Positions 41,837 to 54,182 of a stretch of DNA of 63,642 bases are shown here, piece after piece. The stretch lies in the NCBI RefSeq assembly GCF_011881725.1, contig NZ_JAATUR010000029.1:1-63642 (forward strand), given 5' to 3'. Source of the DNA: Escherichia coli (GTDB lineage Bacteria > Pseudomonadota > Gammaproteobacteria > Enterobacterales > Enterobacteriaceae). The notes below the pieces were generated by a model. That model was given only the letters and a program-made list of their open reading frames with translations. It was not told the DNA's origin and searched no databases. Positions within the stretch are counted from its first letter, which is position 1, and each line of letters opens with the position of its first letter. Position numbers and translations under genes: made by a program.

Positions 41837-41862
41837 ACTCCCGCCAGAGGGCGGGAGTTTTT
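41837..41862. terminator. Hairpin between dacA and ybeD
   Basis: A 9-bp ACTCCCGCC / GGCGGGAGT stem with a 4-nt loop. The T-run is on the plus strand, so on the gene-bearing minus strand it is more likely a partial attenuator or processing stop than a strong terminator. Confidence 0.5.
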
Positions 41863-41913
41863 ACTGATGCTTAGTATATGGGGGCGGAAATCACACTTTC
41901 AAGTGTTCAATTT

Positions 41914-43125
41914 TTAGCCAAACCAGTGATGGAACATTAATTTAATGTAATCAATGATTTTGCCGAAGAAGTTACCTTCCGGAATTTCCTGTAACACCAC
42001 CAGCGGGCGTTGTTCGATAGTTTTGCCATCAAGCTGGAAGTTGATGGTACCAACGACCTGGTTCTTTTGCAGCGGCGCATGCAGTTCACTGCTGTTCAGC
42101 ACGTAACTGGCTTTCAGGTCTTTCATGCGGCCACGCGGAATGGTCAGGTAAACGTCTTTATCTACCCCTAACGAAGCGCGGTCGGTATTACCAAACCATA
42201 CCGGTTCTGAGGCGAATTCTTTGCCAACTTTCAGTGGGTTAACGGTTTCAAAGAAACGGAAGCCCCAGGTTAGCAGTTTTTTACTTTCGGCCTCACGGCC
42301 TTTAAAAGTACGTCCACCCATCACCGCAGAGATCAGACGCATCTGGCCTTCAGTAGCAGAGGCGACAAGGTTGTAGCCCGCTTTGTCGGTATGGCCCGTT
42401 TTGATACCGTCGACATTCAGGCTGTTATCCCACAGCAGGCCGTTACGGTTGAGCTGGCGAATACCGTTAAAGGTAAACTCTTTCTCTTTATAGATAGAGT
42501 ATTCGTTAGGTACATCACGAATCAGAGCCTGACCAATCAGCGCCATATCACGCGCGGAACTGTACTGACCGTCAGCATCCAGACCGTGTACAGTCTGGAA
42601 GTGGGTATTTTTCAGGCCCAGAGCATTAACGTAGCTGTTCATCAGGCCAACGAAAGCATCCTGGCTACCGGCAGCGAAGTCAGCCATGGCAACACAAGCG
42701 TCGTTACCAGATTGCAGGTTGATACCACGGATAAGCTGAGAAACCGGCACTTGCATACCAGGTTTGAGGAACATCAGCGAAGAACCTCTGAACACCGGGT
42801 TACCTGTGGCCCAGGCGTCATTACCGATGGTCACTAAATCAGATTCTTTGAATTTACCTGCTTTCATTGCCTGACCGATAACGTAGCTGGTCATCATTTT
42901 GGTCAGACTGGCAGGGTCGCGACGGACATCCGCATTTTGCTCGGCAAGCACTTTGCCGGAATTATAGTCGATCAGGATGTAAGACTCCGCGTCGATCTGC
43001 GGTACACCCGGGATCATAGTTTTGATATTCAGGTCATCGGCATGTGCAGCAGAGATAAAGGCTGTGCAAAGAGCCGTGGTGAGCGCCAGGCGCTTCATGA
43101 TACGAGCGGAAAAAATGGTATTCAT
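41914..43125 (-). CDS. dacA: DacA (PBP5), D-alanyl-D-alanine carboxypeptidase
   Basis: A 403-residue penicillin-binding protein 5. A 29-residue signal peptide is followed by the SxxK site Ser73 (mature Ser44) in PASLTKMM, the SGN motif in LQSGNDAC and KTG in DGIKTGHT. The C-terminal amphipathic anchor is [14 protein letters not shown]. It trims peptidoglycan pentapeptides in the periplasm. Confidence 0.98.
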   Translation of the reverse strand: MNTIFSARIMKRLALTTALCTAFISAAHADDLNIKTMIPGVPQIDAESYILIDYNSGKVLAEQNADVRRDPASLTKMMTSYVIGQAMKAGKFKESDLVTIGNDAWATGNPVFRGSSLMFLKPGMQVPVSQLIRGINLQSGNDACVAMADFAAGSQDAFVGLMNSYVNALGLKNTHFQTVHGLDADGQYSSARDMALIGQALIRDVPNEYSIYKEKEFTFNGIRQLNRNGLLWDNSLNVDGIKTGHTDKAGYNLVASATEGQMRLISAVMGGRTFKGREAESKKLLTWGFRFFETVNPLKVGKEFASEPVWFGNTDRASLGVDKDVYLTIPRGRMKDLKASYVLNSSELHAPLQKNQVVGTINFQLDGKTIEQRPLVVLQEIPEGNFFGKIIDYIKLMFHHWFG

Positions 43126-43265
43126 GGTCTGAACTACGACATCCGTGATGGAATTTAAAATAAGTGCCCTACTATAGCAAATGCACTACCACCAGGCATC
43201 TGACTTTCCGCGTGACTTTGTTAACGTCATTTACAGAAATTGACACTTCAGATGCCGGCTTTACG

Positions 43266-44354
43266 CTACTGCGCGGTGGTAATAAATGACTGTAATTGGG
43301 CTTCAGTTTGTAAACGTTGCTGTAAGGCACTGGCTTCAGCTTTGCTGGCGAATGGACCAAGCTGAATACGCCAGACTGCGCCGTTTTGGGTCACCCGACC
43401 AGGTACGCCGAACTTTTGCCCCAGCTGTTGTTGATACTGTTGTGCGCGAGCCTGATCGCTAACGGCTCCGACTTGCACCATAAACTTACCGCTGGTGCTT
43501 TGCGAGGCGGCTTGCGGTGTCACCATTGCAGGTGTTGTTGCAGGCGTCGTCGCCGGAGCTGTGACTACGGGCTGTGGAGCAGGTGTCGGTTCGCTGCCTT
43601 CCAGTACACCTGGCGCTAAGGTCGTTGGTGCGCCGAGGAAGCCGCTGCTGGTTACAGGTGCGCCGGTCGGATCTTCGCTTTTCAGCGTCGAGTTGCTGAC
43701 CGGGAGAATATCACCCTGCGGGACAGACATTGAATTTGTTCCGCTGCCGCCGTTTAAATCGGGCGGCGCAGGCAGGGCATAAGTCTGTTTGGCGACAGTA
43801 GTACAAGCCATACCAGGGCCAGAAAGCGAACCATCCTGGGCGACAATAATAGGATCGATACGAACTTTGGTATTGTTCGAGGTGTTAAGACGGTCAGCGG
43901 CTGCGCGAGAAAGTGAAATTACGCGGTCGTTGCCGTAGGGACCACGATCATTAATGCGCACCACGATCATCCGCCCGTTAGCCAGGTTGGTAATTCTGGC
44001 GTAGCTCGGGATAGGGAGCGTTGGATGTGCCGCCGTCAACTGTGTCGGATCGAATGCTTCGCCTGATGCTGTCAGGTTACTGCCTGGTTCGGCATCATAG
44101 ATTGCCGCCAGTCCTGCCTGACTAAATCGAGACGGATCTTGCACGATCTTGTAGCTTTTGCCATCGCGCTGGTAATCCTGATTTGCCGTCGCGTTCAGTG
44201 GTTCGAAACGCGGTTCTGCCCCGCTGATTTCTACTGTAGGGCCATTACATACCGCGGGCTGCGGTACACTTACCGTCTGTTGCTGACCATCATCGCTTGT
44301 ACATGCCGCGAGCATTCCTGCCGCGATGCAGATCCCGAGCCACTGCTTACGCAT
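43266..44354 (-). CDS. rlpA: RlpA, septal-ring lipoprotein
   Basis: A 362-residue lipoprotein with lipobox LAAC near residue 18. The double-psi beta-barrel domain has MIVVRINDRGPYG. A low-complexity Pro/Thr linker follows (around residues 215-280), and the C-terminal SPOR domain (FMVQVGAVSDQARAQQ) binds denuded glycan at the septum. Ten bases downstream of mrdB, in the rod-shape operon. Confidence 0.96.
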   Translation of the reverse strand: MRKQWLGICIAAGMLAACTSDDGQQQTVSVPQPAVCNGPTVEISGAEPRFEPLNATANQDYQRDGKSYKIVQDPSRFSQAGLAAIYDAEPGSNLTASGEAFDPTQLTAAHPTLPIPSYARITNLANGRMIVVRINDRGPYGNDRVISLSRAAADRLNTSNNTKVRIDPIIVAQDGSLSGPGMACTTVAKQTYALPAPPDLNGGSGTNSMSVPQGDILPVSNSTLKSEDPTGAPVTSSGFLGAPTTLAPGVLEGSEPTPAPQPVVTAPATTPATTPAMVTPQAASQSTSGKFMVQVGAVSDQARAQQYQQQLGQKFGVPGRVTQNGAVWRIQLGPFASKAEASALQQRLQTEAQLQSFITTAQ

Positions 44355-44364
44355 TGCGCACCTC

Positions 44365-45477
44365 TTACACGCTTTTCGACAACATTTTCCTGTGGGTGTG
44401 GATTGACATTACAATCCCGAACCCAGCCATCAGCACTATAAGCGCCGATCCTCCATAACTGACCAGTGGGAGCGGAACCCCTACAACCGGCAGAATACCG
44501 CTTACCATACCAATATTTACGAAGACATAAACGAATAATATCAGCATTAAACCGCCAGCCATGACGCGACCAAAGGTGGTTTGCGCTCTGGCGGCTATCC
44601 ACAGTCCGCGCATGATCAGTAGAATGTAGAGGGCGAGCAGAATCAAAATGCCCACCAATCCCAGCTCTTCCGCCAGTACCGCGAAGATAAAGTCGGTATG
44701 GCGTTCGGGTAGAAATTCAAGCTGTGACTGAGTGCCGTGCAACCAGCCTTTGCCGCGCAATCCACCGGAGCCAATAGCTATTTTAGACTGAATAATGTGA
44801 TAGCCCGCGCCAAGAGGGTCTGATTCAGGATCCAGGAGCATCATTACGCGCTGGCGCTGGTAATCATGCATCAGGAAGAACCACAGAATTGGAATGAACG
44901 CCGCCACCAGCACCACTGCAACGCCAATCAAGCGCCAGCTCAGGCCAGAGAGAAACAGTACGAACAGACCGGAAAGCGCAACGAGAATTGATGTCCCCAG
45001 GTCAGGCTGCGCTGCCACCAACAGCGTGGGCATAAAAATCAGTACCAGCGCGATACCGGTGTTCTTCAACGATGGCGGGCATACGTCGCGGTTGATAAAG
45101 CGTGCCACCATCAGCGGTACGGCAATCTTGGCAATTTCCGAGGGCTGGAAACGGACGATACCGAGATCCAGCCAGCGTTGAGCACCTTTGGAGATGGCGC
45201 CAAAGGCATCTACCGCTACCAGCAAAATAATACAAATGATATAGAGATAGGGCGCCCAGCCTTCATAAACGCGCGGCGGAATTTGGGCCATCACCACCAT
45301 AACGACCAGACCCATCGCGATCTGGCCGATTTTACGCTCCATCATGCCGATGTCCTGGCCGCTGGCGCTCCAGATTACCAGGGCGCTGTAGACCAGTAAT
45401 GCCAGTAAGATCAGTAGCATTGTGGGATCAAGATGGACTTTATCCCAGAATGTTTTTTTATTCGGATTATCCGTCAT
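44365..45477 (-). CDS. mrdB: RodA (MrdB), SEDS peptidoglycan glycosyltransferase
   Basis: A 370-residue SEDS-family protein with about 10 membrane helices. Conserved regions include [26 protein letters not shown] and [14 protein letters not shown]. It polymerises glycan for cell elongation together with PBP2. It starts 2 bases after the mrdA stop. Confidence 0.97.
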   Translation of the reverse strand: MTDNPNKKTFWDKVHLDPTMLLILLALLVYSALVIWSASGQDIGMMERKIGQIAMGLVVMVVMAQIPPRVYEGWAPYLYIICIILLVAVDAFGAISKGAQRWLDLGIVRFQPSEIAKIAVPLMVARFINRDVCPPSLKNTGIALVLIFMPTLLVAAQPDLGTSILVALSGLFVLFLSGLSWRLIGVAVVLVAAFIPILWFFLMHDYQRQRVMMLLDPESDPLGAGYHIIQSKIAIGSGGLRGKGWLHGTQSQLEFLPERHTDFIFAVLAEELGLVGILILLALYILLIMRGLWIAARAQTTFGRVMAGGLMLILFVYVFVNIGMVSGILPVVGVPLPLVSYGGSALIVLMAGFGIVMSIHTHRKMLSKSV

Positions 45478-45479
45478 GA

Positions 45480-47381
45480 TTAATGGTCCTCCGCAGCAGT
45501 AACCGCCGGGTTTTCTGCTGGCAGATCGGTGTTGTTATCACCAAGCATAATGTGGTCGAGGATCTGGCGCATCAGCGTACCGACCGCCGGGCCCGCACCA
45601 CCGTTTTCCAGAATCATGGCGACAGCGACTTGCGGATTGTTATACGGCGCAAATGCAGTCATCAGTTTGTGGTCGCGCAGACGCTCGGCAATTTTGTGCG
45701 CATTATAGGTTTCGTTCGCTTTCAGGCCGAAGACCTGCGCGGTACCGGATTTCGCCGCAATTTTGTACGGTGCGCTGGCAAAGTATTTATGCGCCGTACC
45801 GTTAGGACGGTTAGCAACACCAAACATGCCGTCTTTCGCCAGTTCCCAGTAACCAGAATGAATATCGCCTACTGGCGGTTCATGCGGCTGTACCCATGGC
45901 ACCTGCTTGCCATTTTCGGCGGTGCTCATCAGCAAATGCGGAACCTTCACAATACCGTCGTTAATCAGGATCATCAGTGCTTTGCTCATCTGGATAGGGG
46001 TCGCTGTCCAGTAACCCTGACCGATACCGACCGGAATGGTGTCACCCTGATACCACGGTTTTTTAAAGCGTTTCTGTTTCCATTCGCGGGTAGGCATATT
46101 ACCGGAACGTTCTTCCGCCAGGTCGATACCTGTGTAATGACCGTAGCCAAATTTACCCATCCATTCGGAAAGCCGATCGATACCCATATCGTAGGCAACC
46201 TGATAGAAGAAGGTATCTGCAGACTCTTCCAGCGATTTAGTAACATTCAGGCGACCGTGGCCCCATTTTTTCCAGTCACGGTAACGTTTTTCTGAACCCG
46301 GCAACTGCCACCAACCTGGGTCGAACAGGCTGGTGTTGCGGGTAATGACGCCTGCGCTAAGCGCAGAAACCGCAACATACGGTTTAACCGTCGACGCTGG
46401 CGGATAAACCCCTTGTGTGGCGCGGTTTACCAGCGGCGTATTCGGGTCGTTCAGCAACGCGGAATAATCTTTGCTGGAGATACCGTCAACAAACAGATTA
46501 GGGTCGTAACTTGGTGTGGAAACCAGCGCCAGCACGCCACCTGTACGCGGATCGGTGACAACAACAGCTGCGCGACTGCCTGCCAGCAGCGTTTCAATAT
46601 ATTGCTGAAGTTTGAGATCCAGCGTCAGGTAAATATCGTGTCCGGCCTGTGGTGGGACTTCTTTTAACTGGCGGATAACTCGACCACGGTTGTTAACTTC
46701 AACTTCTTCATAACCCGTCTGACCGTGCAGAACATCTTCGTAGTAACGTTCAATCCCCAACTTGCCGATATCATGTGTTGCGGCATAGTTGGCCAGTTTG
46801 CCGTCATTATTCAGTCGCTCGACGTCTTTATCGTTAATTTTCGAGACATAGCCGATAACGTGGGTCAGCGCTGAACCATAGGGATAGTAACGACGTTTAT
46901 AGCCTTTAACTTCCACACCAGGAAAACGGTACTGGTTAACGGCAAAGCGCGCCACTTGTACTTCGGTCAGGTTAGTTTTCACCGGAATAGAGGTAAAACG
47001 GTGTGAACGTGCGCGCTCCTTTCGAAATGCAGCGATATCGTCATCGGTCAGATCAACCACGCTACGCAAAGCGTCCAGGGTTTGCTGCACGTTATCGACT
47101 TTCTCCGGCATCATTTCAATCTGGTAGATTGTGCGATTGAGCGCCAGAGGGATACCGTTACGATCATAGATAATGCCGCGGCTGGGAGCGATAGGCACCA
47201 GCTTAATGCGGTTTTCATTAGAACGGGTCTGGTAATCAGTAAAGCGAACAATTTGTAGATTATACAAGTTGGCGATGAGCACGCCGGTTAGCAGCAAAAT
47301 CCCCAAAAAGGCGACCAGCGCCCGGCGCACAAACAGCGCGGACTCTGCCGAATAGTCGCGAAAAGAGTTCTGTAATTTCAT
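45480..47381 (-). CDS. mrdA: PBP2 (MrdA), elongation transpeptidase
   Basis: A 633-residue class B penicillin-binding protein. One N-terminal membrane helix spans about residues 20-45, followed by a dimerisation/pedestal domain and a transpeptidase domain. The active site Ser330 is in [12 protein letters not shown] is in ESADTFFY, and KSG is in AAKSGTAQV. It crosslinks peptidoglycan with RodA during elongation. Confidence 0.98.
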   Translation of the reverse strand: MKLQNSFRDYSAESALFVRRALVAFLGILLLTGVLIANLYNLQIVRFTDYQTRSNENRIKLVPIAPSRGIIYDRNGIPLALNRTIYQIEMMPEKVDNVQQTLDALRSVVDLTDDDIAAFRKERARSHRFTSIPVKTNLTEVQVARFAVNQYRFPGVEVKGYKRRYYPYGSALTHVIGYVSKINDKDVERLNNDGKLANYAATHDIGKLGIERYYEDVLHGQTGYEEVEVNNRGRVIRQLKEVPPQAGHDIYLTLDLKLQQYIETLLAGSRAAVVVTDPRTGGVLALVSTPSYDPNLFVDGISSKDYSALLNDPNTPLVNRATQGVYPPASTVKPYVAVSALSAGVITRNTSLFDPGWWQLPGSEKRYRDWKKWGHGRLNVTKSLEESADTFFYQVAYDMGIDRLSEWMGKFGYGHYTGIDLAEERSGNMPTREWKQKRFKKPWYQGDTIPVGIGQGYWTATPIQMSKALMILINDGIVKVPHLLMSTAENGKQVPWVQPHEPPVGDIHSGYWELAKDGMFGVANRPNGTAHKYFASAPYKIAAKSGTAQVFGLKANETYNAHKIAERLRDHKLMTAFAPYNNPQVAVAMILENGGAGPAVGTLMRQILDHIMLGDNNTDLPAENPAVTAAEDH

Positions 47382-47411
47382 CCGCTGCGTTTTCTACTTA
47401 AGGCTCCCTTA

Positions 47412-47879
47412 TCACTCACGGTGATAAGGATGGTTGGTGGTAATGCTCCACGCCCGGTACAGACTCTCTGCGACCAGTACGCGAACCAGCGGATGGGGAA
47501 GAGTAAGTGCTGAAAGTGACCAGCTTTGTTCTGCCGCCGCTTTACAGGCAGGCGATAACCCTTCAGGCCCGCCAATCAGCAAGCTGACATCGCGGCCATC
47601 CAGCTTCCAGCGTTCCAGTTCAGCGGCTAACTGTGGCGTGTCCCAGGGCTTGCCTGGGATATCGAGGGTGACAATGCGGTTTTTACCTGCGGCAGCCAGC
47701 ATTTGTTCACCCTCTTTGTCGAGTATGCGCTTGATATCCGCGTTCTTGCCGCGTTTTCCTGCCGGAATTTCAATCAGTTCAAAAGGCATATCTTTCGGAA
47801 AGCGACGCAGGTACTCGGTAAAACCGGTTTGTACCCAGTCCGGCATTTTCGTTCCCACGGCGACAAGTTGCAGCTTCAC
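47412..47879 (-). CDS. rlmH: RlmH, 23S rRNA pseudouridine-1915 N3-methyltransferase
   Basis: A 155-residue SPOUT methyltransferase with the knot-forming [10 protein letters not shown] stretch and the C-terminal [16 protein letters not shown]. It methylates pseudouridine 1915 of 23S rRNA on 70S ribosomes. GTG start at 47879, 3 bases past the rsfS stop. Confidence 0.96.
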
Positions 47880-47882
47880 GCA

Positions 47883-48305
<423 letters not shown>

Positions 48306-48459
48306 CTATCATCCCACCCCGCGTCACAGATTGCATCGCCATTTTTGTAAAACAATTTCTACAAAGTCGTGCATGGCGGAAAAGTCAGGTTGCGGAGAAT
48401 ATCAGCCTGCCCGGGCCTGTCAATGTCCGTTGCGGCTTACCTGAAAAAAAACAGAAAAG

Positions 48460-49071
48460 TCATACATCTTCGTACCAGATGGCGCGGCTATTGAGGACGC
48501 GTAGAGTTGCAAACTCCTCATTGATATCAATGACGCTCCAGCAGCCATGGTCTACACGAAAATGCCACATTGCCTCGGCAGGCATGCCGATTAAGCGGGC
48601 GATCAACAGGCTCAACACACCCTGGTGGCTAACGATTAATATGTTTTTGTGCTGCTGATACTCACCAAGTCCGGCAATAAACCTTTCTATCCGCTGCGAA
48701 AATGCCTGAAAGCCTTCACCGTGAGTAGGAACGGCATGCTGCCAGTCATTGCACCAGGCACTATAGTTTTCGGCATCTTCTTGCATCAGCTCGCGATGAT
48801 GCCGCATTTCCCAGTCACCAAAAAACATTTCGTTGAGTTCAGGGATGATTTGCACGGGGAGTTGACGGGCATCAAGAACCAGGCGCGCGGTGTGCTGCGC
48901 CCGTTCCAGTTCACTGCATAAAACCTTATCGAAGGGAACATCACGTAACAGGGTATGCAAGTTTTGCGCCTGTGCGATACCGCGCGCCGTAAGTGGTGTA
49001 GGCGCATGACCGCTATATAACCCGTCGACATTCGCTTGCGTTTCACCGTGACGAATTAACCACAGTCGCAT
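48460..49071 (-). CDS. cobC: CobC (PhpB), histidine phosphatase family protein
   Basis: A 203-residue histidine phosphatase. The phosphohistidine motif RHGET has His8, and the second His is in SHQGVLS. In Salmonella, CobC is alpha-ribazole phosphatase; E. coli lacks de novo cobalamin synthesis, so it acts in salvage at most. Two adjacent ATGs exist; the second (49071) has better spacing from GGAGGG. It is noticeably more divergent from the K-12 protein than its neighbours, especially the C-terminal tail. Confidence 0.92.
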   Translation of the reverse strand: MRLWLIRHGETQANVDGLYSGHAPTPLTARGIAQAQNLHTLLRDVPFDKVLCSELERAQHTARLVLDARQLPVQIIPELNEMFFGDWEMRHHRELMQEDAENYSAWCNDWQHAVPTHGEGFQAFSQRIERFIAGLGEYQQHKNILIVSHQGVLSLLIARLIGMPAEAMWHFRVDHGCWSVIDINEEFATLRVLNSRAIWYEDV

Positions 49072-49094
49072 CATTCCCTCCGTGACGACAGGTA

Positions 49095-49736
49095 TCAGCG
49101 ATACAAGCCTTGTTGATTAATGTAGGTCAGTACCGATTCCGGTAACAATTCCTCACAAGATTCGCCGTTTTGCAAACGTTCGCGGATGATTGTCGCCGAG
49201 ATATTAAACCACGGCGTTTCGGCGAGATAAATTTTACCAGCAGGCTGAAGATGCAGATCTTCCGGATTATGCGTCAAATGATCTTCCAGCCACTGCTGGT
49301 ACTGCGGTTGTGCCATTTCCAGCGGATAACCCGGGCGTCGACAGACTATCAAATGTGCATTGTCGAGAATCGTTTCGTATTCATACCAGGTCGGAAAGTT
49401 CAGTAGCGAATCCTGACCGATAATAAACGCCAGCGGCACATCCGGGCCTTGTTCCTGCCGCCACTCTTTTAACGTCTGCGACGTGTAAGAAGGGGCATTA
49501 CGCTTTAACTCGCGTTCATCAAGGGTAAACAGTGGCTTGTCGGCAATCGCAAGTTCAAGCATGTGTTTACGCTGCACGCTGTTCGCTTCCGGCTGGGGAC
49601 GATGCGGAGGAACATTATTAGGGATGATTGTAACCCGTGTCAGACCAATTAAATTCGCCAGCGTTTCAACGGGTTTAAGATGACCATAGTGCACCGGATC
49701 AAAGGTGCCGCCAAACAGGGCCTGTAAAGATTTCAT
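49095..49736 (-). CDS. nadD: NadD, nicotinate-mononucleotide adenylyltransferase
   Basis: A 213-residue essential enzyme that makes nicotinate adenine dinucleotide. The nucleotidyltransferase motif [11 protein letters not shown] is at residues 9-19, and the C-terminal [10 protein letters not shown] is the second motif. The ATG at 49736 (MKSLQALF) is chosen. An ATG three codons earlier overlaps the holA end. Confidence 0.97.
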   Translation of the reverse strand: MKSLQALFGGTFDPVHYGHLKPVETLANLIGLTRVTIIPNNVPPHRPQPEANSVQRKHMLELAIADKPLFTLDERELKRNAPSYTSQTLKEWRQEQGPDVPLAFIIGQDSLLNFPTWYEYETILDNAHLIVCRRPGYPLEMAQPQYQQWLEDHLTHNPEDLHLQPAGKIYLAETPWFNISATIIRERLQNGESCEELLPESVLTYINQQGLYR

Positions 49737-49737
49737 A

Positions 49738-50769
49738 TCAACCATCGATAAATACGTCTGCCAGTGATTTGTGGCATAAAAGAAGAGATAACCCTTCCAG
49801 ATCTGCCCACACCGACTGACCGTAATCTTGTTTGAGGGTGAGTTCCGTTCGTGTCAGTAGTTGCACGGCCTGGCGTAACTGCGGCTGACTTAAGCGATTT
49901 AACGCCTCGCCCATCATGCCCCGGCGATTCTGCCAAACACGATGCTTATCAAACAACGCACGGAGTGGTGTATGGGCAGACTGGCGTTTCAGGTTAACCA
50001 GTAACAACAGTTCACGTTGCAAAGTACGCAACAAAATAACCGGCTCGCTGCCTTCCAGACGCAGTTGCTGAAGAATATGCAACGCGCGCTTGCTTTTGCC
50101 CATCAACAAAGCATCAACCCAATGAAATGGGGTGAAATGCGCGGCATCATTCACCGCCTGCTCAACGCGCGGCAGTGTCAGTTTGCCGTCTGGCCAGAGT
50201 AGAGATAAACGCTCCAGTGCCTGGGCCAGCGCCAGCAGGTTACCTTCATAACAGTAGCAGAGCACCTGATTTGCGGCGTCATCCAGTTCTAAGTTGAGCT
50301 GTTTTGCACGCGCAGCAACCCAGCGAGGAAGCTGAGCCTGCTCCGGTGTTTGACAGGTCACCTGTACGCTTCGATTAGCAAGAGCGGTGAACCAGGCAGC
50401 ATTTTCTTGCGCTTTGCTTAATTTGTTACCGCGGACGATCAACAGTAAATCGTCATGCAGAAGCCCGGTGAGTGTGAGAAGTTGTTCATTGATCGCCGCA
50501 TTCGGTCCGTTTTCTGGTAACAACAGCAATAGCGTCTGTCGACTGGCAAACAGACTCATGGCCTGGCATAACGAAAAAATCGCATTCCAGTCAGTGTTGG
50601 GATCAATGGAGAAAGTGTGGTGTTCTTCGAACCCTTGTGCGGTGGCGACCTGACGAATAGCGTCCTGGCTTTCCTGCAACAACAGGGGATCGTTACCAAG
50701 CAAAAGATACGCCGCGCGCAACCCTTCATTGAGCTGCGCGCGGAGTTGTTCCGGGTACAACCGAATCAT
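49738..50769 (-). CDS. holA: HolA, DNA polymerase III delta subunit
   Basis: A 343-residue clamp-loader subunit that opens the beta clamp. The N-terminal [14 protein letters not shown] region is typical, with the clamp-interacting residues around SLFASRQT. The start overlaps the lptE TGA by one base, so the lptE-holA-nadD-cobC genes appear co-transcribed. Confidence 0.96.
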   Translation of the reverse strand: MIRLYPEQLRAQLNEGLRAAYLLLGNDPLLLQESQDAIRQVATAQGFEEHHTFSIDPNTDWNAIFSLCQAMSLFASRQTLLLLLPENGPNAAINEQLLTLTGLLHDDLLLIVRGNKLSKAQENAAWFTALANRSVQVTCQTPEQAQLPRWVAARAKQLNLELDDAANQVLCYCYEGNLLALAQALERLSLLWPDGKLTLPRVEQAVNDAAHFTPFHWVDALLMGKSKRALHILQQLRLEGSEPVILLRTLQRELLLLVNLKRQSAHTPLRALFDKHRVWQNRRGMMGEALNRLSQPQLRQAVQLLTRTELTLKQDYGQSVWADLEGLSLLLCHKSLADVFIDG

Positions 50770-51350
50770 CAGTTACCCAGCGTGGTGGAGACGCGTGCAG
50801 GCGTTGCTGTGGTATCCGTTGTTGCCGACGTCTGTTCTTCGTCGGAACGGACGTCCGCAGCACGGATGCTTGGCAGCTTACGAATCAGCTGTTCGGCAGC
50901 ACGGTCGTACATCTCTTGAATGATCATGCTTTGCTCATTATCTTTCGCTAACGCCATTTGCGGGTTATCGAAGAACGAACGGAACACTTTTGCGCTAATC
51001 GGGTAGATGTCACGGCCAGGGATCAACACGGTCGCATTAACCGTCATGATCATCTGATACTCCGCTGTCTGACCGTTACGGAATACCGAAGCGGTATCTT
51101 TCGCGATGCTCACTTTGCCCAAACGCAGTGAGGGAACATCTTTGCGCATAGTACTTTTATCGAGCAGCTCAACACCATTCAGACGCAACTGATTACGCAC
51201 CGCACGGCTTAACGGTCCGTTCGGATCGCCAGAGTCCAGGATCATAACCTTCATTGTGGAAGGAACCTGCGTGGTATCACGCAGATGCCAGCCACACCCG
51301 GCGGTGATTAACACCGCCAGAGATAACAACAATGTTGCCAGATATCGCAC
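50769..51350 (-). CDS. lptE: LptE, LPS-assembly lipoprotein
   Basis: A 193-residue outer-membrane lipoprotein with lipobox LITAGC, cysteine at residue 19. It plugs LptD and helps place LPS at the cell surface. GTG start at 51350 preceded by GGGAGGAAGC. 14 bases downstream of leuS. Confidence 0.96.
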   Translation of the reverse strand: MRYLATLLLSLAVLITAGCGWHLRDTTQVPSTMKVMILDSGDPNGPLSRAVRNQLRLNGVELLDKSTMRKDVPSLRLGKVSIAKDTASVFRNGQTAEYQMIMTVNATVLIPGRDIYPISAKVFRSFFDNPQMALAKDNEQSMIIQEMYDRAAEQLIRKLPSIRAADVRSDEEQTSATTDTTATPARVSTTLGN

Positions 51351-51364
51351 GCTTCCTCCCGCGC

Positions 51365-53947
51365 TTAGCCAACGACCAGATTGAGGAGTTTACCTGGTAC
51401 GTAAATCACTTTACGCACGGTAACGCCATCAAGATATTTTGCTACCAGATGTTCCTGGCCAGCACGTTCGCGAACCTGTTCTTCCGTTGCATCCACCGGA
51501 ACGGTGATTTTGCCACGGACTTTACCGTTAACCTGAACAACGACCAGCGTGGAGTCTTCCACCATCGCTTTTTCGTCAGCAACCGGCCACGGCGCGTTGT
51601 CGATATCGCCTTCGCCTTTCAGCTCCTGCCACAGCGTGAAGCAGATGTGCGGAGTGAACGGGTTAAGCATACGTACTACCGCCAGCAGCGCTTCCTGCAT
51701 CAGGGCGCGATCCTGTTCGCCATCGGTAGGTGCTTTCGCCAGTTTGTTCATCAGCTCCATAATCGCCGCAATCGCGGTGTTGAAGGTCTGACGACGGCCG
51801 ATATCATCGGTCACTTTAGCGATAGTTTTATGCACATCGCGACGCAGCGCTTTCTGATCTTCTGTCAGCGCATCCACGTTCAGTGCTGCAACATCACCTT
51901 TCGCCGTATGCTCGTAAACCAGTTTCCAGACACGTTTCAGGAAGCGGTTAGCCCCTTCAACGCCAGACTCCTGCCATTCGAGAGTCATATCAGCCGGGGA
52001 AGCGAACATCATAAACAGACGAACAGTATCCGCGCCGTAGCGTTCAACCATCACCTGCGGGTCGATACCGTTGTTCTTCGACTTGGACATTTTGCTCATG
52101 CCGGTATACACCAGTTCATGACCTGCCGCGTCTTTCGCTTTTACGATACGTCCTTTCTCGTCGCGTTCGACGATGGCATCAACAGGAGATACCCAGTTAC
52201 GTTCGCCGTTTTCGCCAACGTAGTAGAAGGCATCTGCCAGCACCATGCCCTGACACAGCAACTGTTTCGCTGGTTCGTCAGAGTTCACCATGCCTGCATC
52301 ACGCATCAGTTTGTGGAAGAAGCGGAAGTAGAGCAGGTGCATGATGGCGTGTTCGATACCGCCAATGTAGATATCCACTGGCAGCCAGTAGTTAGCTGCT
52401 TCGGAATCCAGCATACCTTCTTTGTACTCCGGGCAAGTGTAGCGCGCATAGTACCAGGAGGACTCCATGAAGGTGTCGAAAGTATCGGTTTCACGCAGCG
52501 CAGGCTGACCGTTAACGGTGGTTTTCGCCCACTCAGGATCAGCTTTGATCGGGCTGGTAATGCCGTCCATCACCACATCTTCCGGCAGGATCACCGGCAA
52601 CTGGTCATCCGGGGTCGGCATTACTGTGCCGTCTTCCAGCGTTACCATCGGAATTGGCGCGCCCCAGTAACGCTGACGGGAAACACCCCAGTCACGCAGG
52701 CGATAATTCACTTTACGCTCGCCAACGCCCATTTCAGTCAGTTTGTCGGCAATGGCATTAAAGGCCGCTTCATGGTCAAGACCATTGAACTCGCCAGAAT
52801 TGAACAGCACGCCTTTTTCAGTCAGTGCCTGCTGAGAAAGGTCTGGTTCAGAGCCGTCAGCCGCCAGGATAACCGGCTTGATGTTCAGGCCGTATTTAGA
52901 GGCAAACTCGTAATCGCGCTGGTCGTGACCCGGAACCGCCATTACTGCGCCAGTACCGTACTCCATTAATACGAAGTTTGCTGCCCAAACTGGAATTTCT
53001 TCGCCAGTTAATGGGTGAACGGCTTTAAAGCCAGTATCGACGCCTTTTTTCTCCATCGTCGCCATTTCAGCTTCGGCAACTTTGGTGTTACGGCATTCGT
53101 CAATAAAGGCCGCCAGTTCCGGATTATTTTCCGCCGCTTTCTGGGCCAATGGGTGACCTGCCGCTACCGCCAGATAAGTACAACCCATAAAGGTGTCCGG
53201 GCGGGTAGTGTAAACGGTCAGCGTGTTGTCATAGTCATTAACGTTGAAGGTGATTTCTACACCTTCGGAACGACCGATCCAGTTACGCTGCATGGTTTTA
53301 ACGGTGTCTGGCCAGTGATCCAGTTTATCCAGATCGTTGAGCAATTCGTCAGCGTAAGCGGTGATTTTGATAAACCACTGCGGGATCTCTTTACGCTCAA
53401 CTTTGGTATCGCAGCGCCAGCAGCAGCCGTCGATAACCTGTTCGTTCGCCAGTACGGTCTGGTCGTTCGGGCACCAGTTGACCGCAGAGGTCTTCTTATA
53501 CACCAGGCCTTTTTTATACAGCTCGGTGAAGAACTTCTGTTCCCAACGGTAGTATTCCGGCGTACAGGTTGCCAGCTCGCGGCTCCAGTCATAACCAAAG
53601 CCCAGCATTTTGAGCTGGTTTTTCATGTACGCGATGTTGTCGTATGTCCACGGTGCTGGCGCGGTGTTGTTTTTCACCGCCGCGCCTTCCGCAGGCAGAC
53701 CAAACGCGTCCCAGCCGATCGGCTGCAGGACGTTTTTGCCCAGCATACGCTGGTAGCGGGCGATCACGTCACCGATGGTGTAGTTACGTACGTGGCCCAT
53801 GTGTAGTCGACCAGAAGGATAGGGAAGCATAGACAGGCAGTAATACTTCTCTTTGCTCTCGTCTTCGGTTACTTCAAATGTGCGCTTCTCATCCCAGTGA
53901 AGCTGTACTTTGGATTCTATCTCTTCCGGGCGGTATTGCTCTTGCAT
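51365..53947 (-). CDS. leuS: LeuS, leucyl-tRNA synthetase
   Basis: An 860-residue class I aminoacyl-tRNA synthetase. The HIGH-like motif HMGH is in [10 protein letters not shown], and a CP1 editing domain ([12 protein letters not shown]) carries the post-transfer editing site. A zinc module ([12 protein letters not shown] ... CCWRCDTKV) is present, and KMSKS is in [11 protein letters not shown]. The start MQEQYRPE at 53947 is preferred over an upstream in-frame start. Confidence 0.98.
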   Translation of the reverse strand: MQEQYRPEEIESKVQLHWDEKRTFEVTEDESKEKYYCLSMLPYPSGRLHMGHVRNYTIGDVIARYQRMLGKNVLQPIGWDAFGLPAEGAAVKNNTAPAPWTYDNIAYMKNQLKMLGFGYDWSRELATCTPEYYRWEQKFFTELYKKGLVYKKTSAVNWCPNDQTVLANEQVIDGCCWRCDTKVERKEIPQWFIKITAYADELLNDLDKLDHWPDTVKTMQRNWIGRSEGVEITFNVNDYDNTLTVYTTRPDTFMGCTYLAVAAGHPLAQKAAENNPELAAFIDECRNTKVAEAEMATMEKKGVDTGFKAVHPLTGEEIPVWAANFVLMEYGTGAVMAVPGHDQRDYEFASKYGLNIKPVILAADGSEPDLSQQALTEKGVLFNSGEFNGLDHEAAFNAIADKLTEMGVGERKVNYRLRDWGVSRQRYWGAPIPMVTLEDGTVMPTPDDQLPVILPEDVVMDGITSPIKADPEWAKTTVNGQPALRETDTFDTFMESSWYYARYTCPEYKEGMLDSEAANYWLPVDIYIGGIEHAIMHLLYFRFFHKLMRDAGMVNSDEPAKQLLCQGMVLADAFYYVGENGERNWVSPVDAIVERDEKGRIVKAKDAAGHELVYTGMSKMSKSKNNGIDPQVMVERYGADTVRLFMMFASPADMTLEWQESGVEGANRFLKRVWKLVYEHTAKGDVAALNVDALTEDQKALRRDVHKTIAKVTDDIGRRQTFNTAIAAIMELMNKLAKAPTDGEQDRALMQEALLAVVRMLNPFTPHICFTLWQELKGEGDIDNAPWPVADEKAMVEDSTLVVVQVNGKVRGKITVPVDATEEQVRERAGQEHLVAKYLDGVTVRKVIYVPGKLLNLVVG

Positions 53948-54182
53948 GGCAGCCAGTGGTCCTGTTTTCATTACGGCTACAAAAGTAGCGTTAGAGGTGG
54001 TTTTTCAGATCCGCATAGCATAGCCCAAACGTCAGCGTCAAAACAGCCTTTCGCGCATTCGACGTTGAAATGATGCCCGGATTATTCATACATTAATTTA
54101 CAGAGTTTGTGGACGTATTAGCAAAGCAAGGAACAAAGAACGTCTATTATTATAGTCAGTTAACGACCCGGGAGATGAAACG

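Noticed and set aside
45483..46295. 270-codon plus-strand ORF antisense to mrdA
   Set aside because: Fully inside mrdA in the opposite direction; composition reflects the complement of a real gene.
51332..52969. Long plus-strand ORF (545 codons) antisense to leuS
   Set aside because: It runs opposite leuS with no homology, no ribosome-binding site and the odd composition typical of an antisense shadow of a codon-biased gene.
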